From an uncultured Bacteroidales bacterium (GTDB taxonomy: Bacteria > Bacteroidota > Bacteroidia > Bacteroidales > UBA932): 64,000 nucleotides of DNA. The notes under the pieces are model-generated. The model saw only the letters and a list, made by a program, of their open reading frames with translations, had not been told where the DNA came from and ran no database searches. The stretch is from the NCBI GenBank assembly GCA_905233345.1, contig CAJODQ010000008.1, forward strand, positions 61,200 through 125,199, written 5' to 3'. The position numbers and the translations under genes are program-made. Position 1 is the stretch's first letter; every line of letters begins with the position of its first letter. Below, piece after piece: positions 60,486 to 64,000 of the stretch.

Positions 60486-61565
60486 ATGAAAGATAAGATA
60501 GTGGTGGGCATCGCTCAAGGTGACACCAATGGAATTGGATATGAAGTGATCATCAAGGCGCTGTCCGATGCACGCATCCTCGAAAACTGCGTCATCGTGC
60601 TCTACGGCTCCTCCCGTTTCTTCGGCATCTACCGCAAGTTCCTGCCCGATGTCGAGCAGGTGGCGACCAACGTGATCAACGCCGCCGAAGACGCCCGCTC
60701 CAAGCGCATCAACATCATCAACGCCGTGCCCGAAAGCATGGCCATGGAGATCGGCCAGCCGACCCCCGACGGCGCCAAGGCTGCCATCATGGCGCTCCAG
60801 GCCGCCGTGGCCGATGCCAAGCGCGGTGCCATCGACGCCATCGTCACCGCCCCCTTCAACAAGCACACCGTGGCCGAAAACGGCTTCGGCTTTCCTGGCC
60901 ATACCGAATACCTCATCCACGAATTCGGCTGCGAGGATGGCCTGATGTTCCTCTGCTCGGAGAACCTCCGCGTGGGCGTGGTCACCAACCACCTCCCGAT
61001 CTCCAAGGTGAGCAGCGCCATCACCATCGACATCATCCTCAGCAAGCTGCGGCTGATGAACGCCTCGCTCAAGCGCGACTTCGGCATCATCAAGCCCAAG
61101 ATCGCCGTCATGGGACTCAACCCGCACGCCGGCGATGGCGGCATACTCGGCAACGAGGAGATCGAGACCATCACCCCGGCCATCAACGCCGCCAACAAAG
61201 AGGGCATCCTGGCCTTCGGTCCGTACTCGCCCGACGGCTTCTTCAGCATCCACATGCACGGCCAGTTCGACGCCGTGCTGGCCATGTATCACGACCAGGG
61301 GCTCATCCCCTTCAAGGCCCTGGCCTTCGACAGCGGCGTGAACTTCACGGCCGGCCTGCCGATCGTTCGCACCTCGCCCGACCACGGCACGGGCTACGAC
61401 ATCGCCGGCAAGAACAAGGCGCTCTCCGATCCGATGCAGCGCGCCATCTTCGCCGCCATCGACCTGAGCAACAACCGCCGCCGCTACGATCAGATGTACG
61501 CCAACCCGCTCGAAGCCAAGCATTTCGAGGGGCCCCGGCACGAAAAGACCATTCTGCCTGAATAG
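60486..61565 (+). CDS. pdxA: 4-hydroxythreonine-4-phosphate dehydrogenase
   Basis: 359 residues. IAQGDTNGIGYEVIIKAL at the start, then PFNKHTV, GFPGHTEYL and MYHDQGLIPFKAL with the metal His residues. PdxA oxidises 4-phosphohydroxy-threonine in pyridoxal phosphate synthesis. pdxJ is not in the window. Its stop overlaps the rnhA GTG start by one base. Confidence 0.94.
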   Translation: MKDKIVVGIAQGDTNGIGYEVIIKALSDARILENCVIVLYGSSRFFGIYRKFLPDVEQVATNVINAAEDARSKRINIINAVPESMAMEIGQPTPDGAKAAIMALQAAVADAKRGAIDAIVTAPFNKHTVAENGFGFPGHTEYLIHEFGCEDGLMFLCSENLRVGVVTNHLPISKVSSAITIDIILSKLRLMNASLKRDFGIIKPKIAVMGLNPHAGDGGILGNEEIETITPAINAANKEGILAFGPYSPDGFFSIHMHGQFDAVLAMYHDQGLIPFKALAFDSGVNFTAGLPIVRTSPDHGTGYDIAGKNKALSDPMQRAIFAAIDLSNNRRRYDQMYANPLEAKHFEGPRHEKTILPE

Positions 61566-62044
61566 TGGATCGCGCGCCCATCCAACTCTACACGGACGGG
61601 GCTTGCAGCGGAAACCCCGGGCCAGGTGGCTATGCGGCCATCCTGCGCTGCGGCAGCTATGAGAAAGTGTTCGCGGCGGGCTATGCCACCACGACCAACA
61701 ACCGCATGGAGCTGCTGGCGGTCATCACGGGTCTGGAGGCCATCCGCTGGACGCAGGCCGATGTGACCGTCTGGAGCGATTCGTCGTACGTGGTGGACGC
61801 AGTGGAAAAGGGCTGGGTGTTCAGTTGGGAGCAGAAGGGCTTCGCCAAGAAGGCCAATGCGGACCTGTGGCAGCGCTTCCTGGCGGTATACCGCCGGCAT
61901 CAGGTGCGTTTCGTCTGGGTGCGGGGCCACAACGGGCACCCCGAAAACGAACGCTGCGACCGACTGGCAGTCGCAGCATCGCAGGAGAAAAATCTGTTGG
62001 TCGACGTCGGCTACGCGTCAGTCGTTGGCGCGCAGGAAGCGTAA
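61565..62044 (+). CDS. rnhA: Ribonuclease HI
   Basis: 159 residues from GTG 61565. Catalytic residues: Asp in LYTDGACSGNPG, Glu in NNRMELLAV, Asp in VWSDSSYVVDA, and Asp in ENERCDRLA. It removes RNA from RNA-DNA hybrids. The 3' end overlaps the convergent VOC gene by 27 bases. Confidence 0.94.
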   Translation: MDRAPIQLYTDGACSGNPGPGGYAAILRCGSYEKVFAAGYATTTNNRMELLAVITGLEAIRWTQADVTVWSDSSYVVDAVEKGWVFSWEQKGFAKKANADLWQRFLAVYRRHQVRFVWVRGHNGHPENERCDRLAVAASQEKNLLVDVGYASVVGAQEA

Positions 62045-63082
62045 GGCCTTCAGCATCCAGGACGGCAGACCCTTGTGGTCGTCGCGTTTGCGGAAATCCA
62101 GATAGATCCCCCATTTTTTCATGATCGGAATCCGGAAGGTTTCGACGAACTCGATCAGGGTTCCGTCGGGGTCTTCGATATAGGTGAAGTGGCCGTCGGC
62201 ATCGCCCATGGCGAAGTCGACGCCGCTGTCGCAGACGAAGGGATGGCCGGCGGCCTGGCAGTCGCGCTCCACGGCGTCCATGTTGCGCACGTCGAAGCAG
62301 ATCTGGATGTAGCCAGGGTCGCCCCAATAGCGGTTTTCATAGATTTTCACGACGGGCGCGTCGAGGGCCTGGACGAGTTCCAGGTGTGCGGGGCCCATGA
62401 GCGGGGACAGCGGGCCTTCGAAGGGCTTGCTGCGCTCCAGCAGCACGCGGCGGACTTTGCGCTCGCTGCCGGGGATGCCTTTCAGGTCGTCGAACACGCC
62501 GGTCTGGTCAGCGCGGACAACGTCGAAGCCGAGGACCTGGCCGTAGAAGGCGATGGAGCGGTCCATGTCGCTGACGCCGAGGACGGCGCCGTCGGTGCCG
62601 CCGGTAGTCACGGTCTTGGAGCGGGCGAAGACGAAGGGGTCTTCTTCTATCTCGTAGATGTTGTCCCAGGGGTCGAAGAGATAGAAGTGCTGCAGGCCCG
62701 CGAAGGAAGCACAGGGCTTCGTCAGCAGACGGAGGCCTTCGCGCTGGAAGAAGTCATAGGTCGCCTGCACGTCGCGGCTCTTGATCTTGGCGATGAAGAT
62801 GCCGAGGTCGCCGAGCTGGGGCTGCTGCGGGGGATAGTTGAGTTCGCGGCCGCGCGGCTCCCAGATCTCCAGGCCGCCGCCGCCCTGAAGGTTGACGGCG
62901 AGGATGGCATAGCGGGGCTGAGGCTTGCCGCCGGTATAGGGCAGCATGCGTTCGGCCACGCCGACGGCGTCGACCACGGGGATGTCGATGCCGAAATACT
63001 TCCGGTACCATTTCCACGACTCTTTGGCGTCCTTGACGCCGACGCCCACCTGCTGCAGGCCGCAAATGACTTTCTCTTTCAT
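62018..63082 (-). CDS. VOC-superfamily protein (two glyoxalase/dioxygenase-like domains)
   Basis: 354 residues from ATG 63082. Two VOC modules: about 5-160 (GLQQVGVGVKDAKESWKWY ... FYLFDPWDNIYEI) and 165-325 (AVLGVSDMDRSIAFY ... FTYIEDPDGTLIEFVE). Metal ligands of VOC enzymes (His, Glu) are seen in LELVQ and LIEF, but not all can be matched. Dioxygenase, glyoxalase or binding role is undetermined. Confidence 0.82.
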   Translation of the reverse strand: MKEKVICGLQQVGVGVKDAKESWKWYRKYFGIDIPVVDAVGVAERMLPYTGGKPQPRYAILAVNLQGGGGLEIWEPRGRELNYPPQQPQLGDLGIFIAKIKSRDVQATYDFFQREGLRLLTKPCASFAGLQHFYLFDPWDNIYEIEEDPFVFARSKTVTTGGTDGAVLGVSDMDRSIAFYGQVLGFDVVRADQTGVFDDLKGIPGSERKVRRVLLERSKPFEGPLSPLMGPAHLELVQALDAPVVKIYENRYWGDPGYIQICFDVRNMDAVERDCQAAGHPFVCDSGVDFAMGDADGHFTYIEDPDGTLIEFVETFRIPIMKKWGIYLDFRKRDDHKGLPSWMLKALRFLRAND

Positions 63083-63102
63083 TCCTTCGATCGTTTGACG
63101 TA

Positions 63103-63110
63103 CAAAGATA
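63103..63110 (-). promoter_or_regulatory. Bacteroidota -7 box of the VOC gene
   Basis: TATCTTTG on the minus strand, 20 bases before ATG 63082. Confidence 0.6.
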
Positions 63111-63148
63111 GTTATTTTTCGGGCGCCAGCTACGCCGCCCCGGCTCAT

Positions 63149-63264
63149 GGCCATAGAATGACGCTAGCGGAGCGGAGCGCCATTCTGTGTCCGCTATTCG
63201 GGCAAAAACGACGGTTTTCCAGCCACAGAATGGCTGTGGCAGGCTGGAGCGTCATTCTGTGGCC
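63149..63264. repeat. Paired-hairpin (REPIN-like) element C, 116 bp, opposite orientation
   Basis: Ends GGCCATAGAATG / CATTCTGTGGCC. The linker reads as the complement of that in A and B (CGGGCAAAAACGACGGTTTT), so C is inverted. Arms at 63152-63160/63181-63189 and 63224-63232/63253-63261 again enclose exactly 20 bases each. It lies 5 kb from the RAYT gene. Confidence 0.85.
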
Positions 63265-63312
63265 GAACATTTGACGCGGAGCGCCGCTGGTTCATCGTTT
63301 GCGGATTTTTAT

Positions 63313-63320
63313 TATATTTG
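63313..63320 (+). promoter_or_regulatory. Bacteroidota -7 box of pgi
   Basis: TATATTTG, 24 bases before ATG 63345. Confidence 0.6.
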
Positions 63321-63344
63321 TACGATTAGAAAACTCACAATATT

Positions 63345-64000
63345 ATGGTAAAAATAGATCTTACGGGATGTGATTCCTTTGTCAAGAAAGAACAGTTCAA
63401 CGAATACGTCAACAAGGCCCTGGCGGCGCAGAAGGTGCTGCAGGAAGAGAGCGGTGCCGGCAATGATTTCCTGGGATGGCAGCATCTGCCTTCCTCCATT
63501 GGCCGGAAGGAGCTGGACGACTGCCTGAGTGTGGTGGACCGCTGGATCGAGCGCGAGATCGACCTGGTGGTCGTGATCGGCATCGGCGGCTCGTATCTGG
63601 GTGCGAAGGCGGCCATTGAGGCCCTGAGCCACAGCTTCGCCTGCCAGCTCGGCAGCCATGGCCCGAAGATCGTCTTCGCGGGTGAGAATCTCTCCGAGGA
63701 CTACACGGCCGAACTGCTCGACCTGATCCATGTCCGCAACCCGGCCTGCGTGGTGATCTCTAAGAGCGGCACCACGACCGAGCCGGCCGTGGCCTTCCGT
63801 CTGGTGAAGAACTACCTGGAACAGACCTACGGCAAGAAGGAAGCTTGCGAGCGCATCGTCGCCATCACCGACAAGGCGCGCGGCGCCCTGAAGTCGCTGT
63901 CGAACCAGGAGGGCTACAAGACTTTCGTGATTGAGGATAACATCGGTGGTCGCTTCTCGGTGCTGACGCCGGTGGGCCTGGTGCCCATCGCCCTGGCGGG
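63345..64000 (+). CDS. pgi: Glucose-6-phosphate isomerase (5' part, runs off the right edge)
   Basis: 218 codons are visible from ATG 63345, open to the window end. Motifs: VVIGIGGSYLGAKAAIEAL, VISKSGTTTEPAVAFR and FSVLTPVGL, the sugar-phosphate-binding SIS signature of Pgi. It interconverts glucose 6-phosphate and fructose 6-phosphate. Its upstream region contains element C. Confidence 0.93.
   Translation, partial: MVKIDLTGCDSFVKKEQFNEYVNKALAAQKVLQEESGAGNDFLGWQHLPSSIGRKELDDCLSVVDRWIEREIDLVVVIGIGGSYLGAKAAIEALSHSFACQLGSHGPKIVFAGENLSEDYTAELLDLIHVRNPACVVISKSGTTTEPAVAFRLVKNYLEQTYGKKEACERIVAITDKARGALKSLSNQEGYKTFVIEDNIGGRFSVLTPVGLVPIALA

Overview
The window is a GC-rich, gene-dense chromosomal segment of a Bacteroidota bacterium, most likely order Bacteroidales. 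The evidence is the recurrent promoter -7 box TAnnTTTG (at least 17 clear cases upstream of genes), the near absence of Shine-Dalgarno sites, many lipoproteins with short lipoboxes, a MoxR-DUF58-BatA/B/C/D/E cluster, a GH97 enzyme, a ~310-residue NusB, and the DUF3276 and DUF5606 families. I cannot name the genus. No rRNA, tRNA or CRISPR array was seen.

Layout. 1-2.7 kb: the 3' end of recJ, a hipBA toxin-antitoxin pair with its own operator, and a decayed PIN-domain toxin fragment. 2.7-11 kb: a secreted phosphodiesterase-like lipoprotein, then a leftward run of GH97 alpha-glucosidase, shikimate kinase, topoisomerase IV subunit A, Era and an RluB-type pseudouridine synthase. 11-15 kb: an orphan MacB/FtsX-like permease carrying an in-frame palindromic repeat, and an MscS-family channel with an apparent frameshift in its signal peptide. 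15-23.5 kb: the complete leftward aerotolerance operon moxR-DUF58-(BatD-like)-batA-batB-batC-batD/E, with BatD and BatE fused. 23.5-27.3 kb: truA and an ExbB/ExbD/TonB energy-transduction set, a Nudix hydrolase and a peptide deformylase with a lipoprotein signal. 27-34 kb is accessory: exonuclease, DUF1232, two hypothetical secreted or membrane proteins, a GH25 muramidase, a DUF4143 ATPase next to a 32-bp-period direct repeat, a lipoprotein esterase and a small LRR-like protein. 34-39 kb: a secreted phosphoesterase/beta-propeller fusion, RmlA, UbiX, a sirtuin and an ATPase with degenerate nucleotide-binding motifs.

39.6-45.7 kb: a rightward housekeeping run nusB-yajC-ybbR-coaE-DUF5606-rimO-fabG, then aquaporin. 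45.8-49.4 kb: Wza- and Wzz-type polysaccharide export genes without neighbouring glycosyltransferases. 49.5-55.4 kb: a tricorn-like protease, YicC and GlnS. 55.4-64 kb: a structured non-coding block, MqnC, a REP-associated tyrosine transposase (RAYT) flanked by paired-hairpin repeats, RecG, PdxA, RNase HI, a VOC protein, a third copy of the repeat, and the 5' part of pgi.

Most notable: (i) the RAYT locus with three paired-hairpin (REPIN-like) elements, each made of two 9-bp stems with 20-nt loops, one of which supplies the stop codon of the transposase; (ii) a second dispersed palindromic repeat (core CCGG...CCGG) that has entered coding sequence in frame inside a permease and at the C-terminus of RimO; (iii) three direct repeats at exactly 32-bp spacing upstream of a DUF4143 ATPase; (iv) the BatD-BatE fusion with a buried signal peptide; (v) the lipoprotein-type deformylase. 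All functional statements rest on reading motifs in the sequence; no database search was run.
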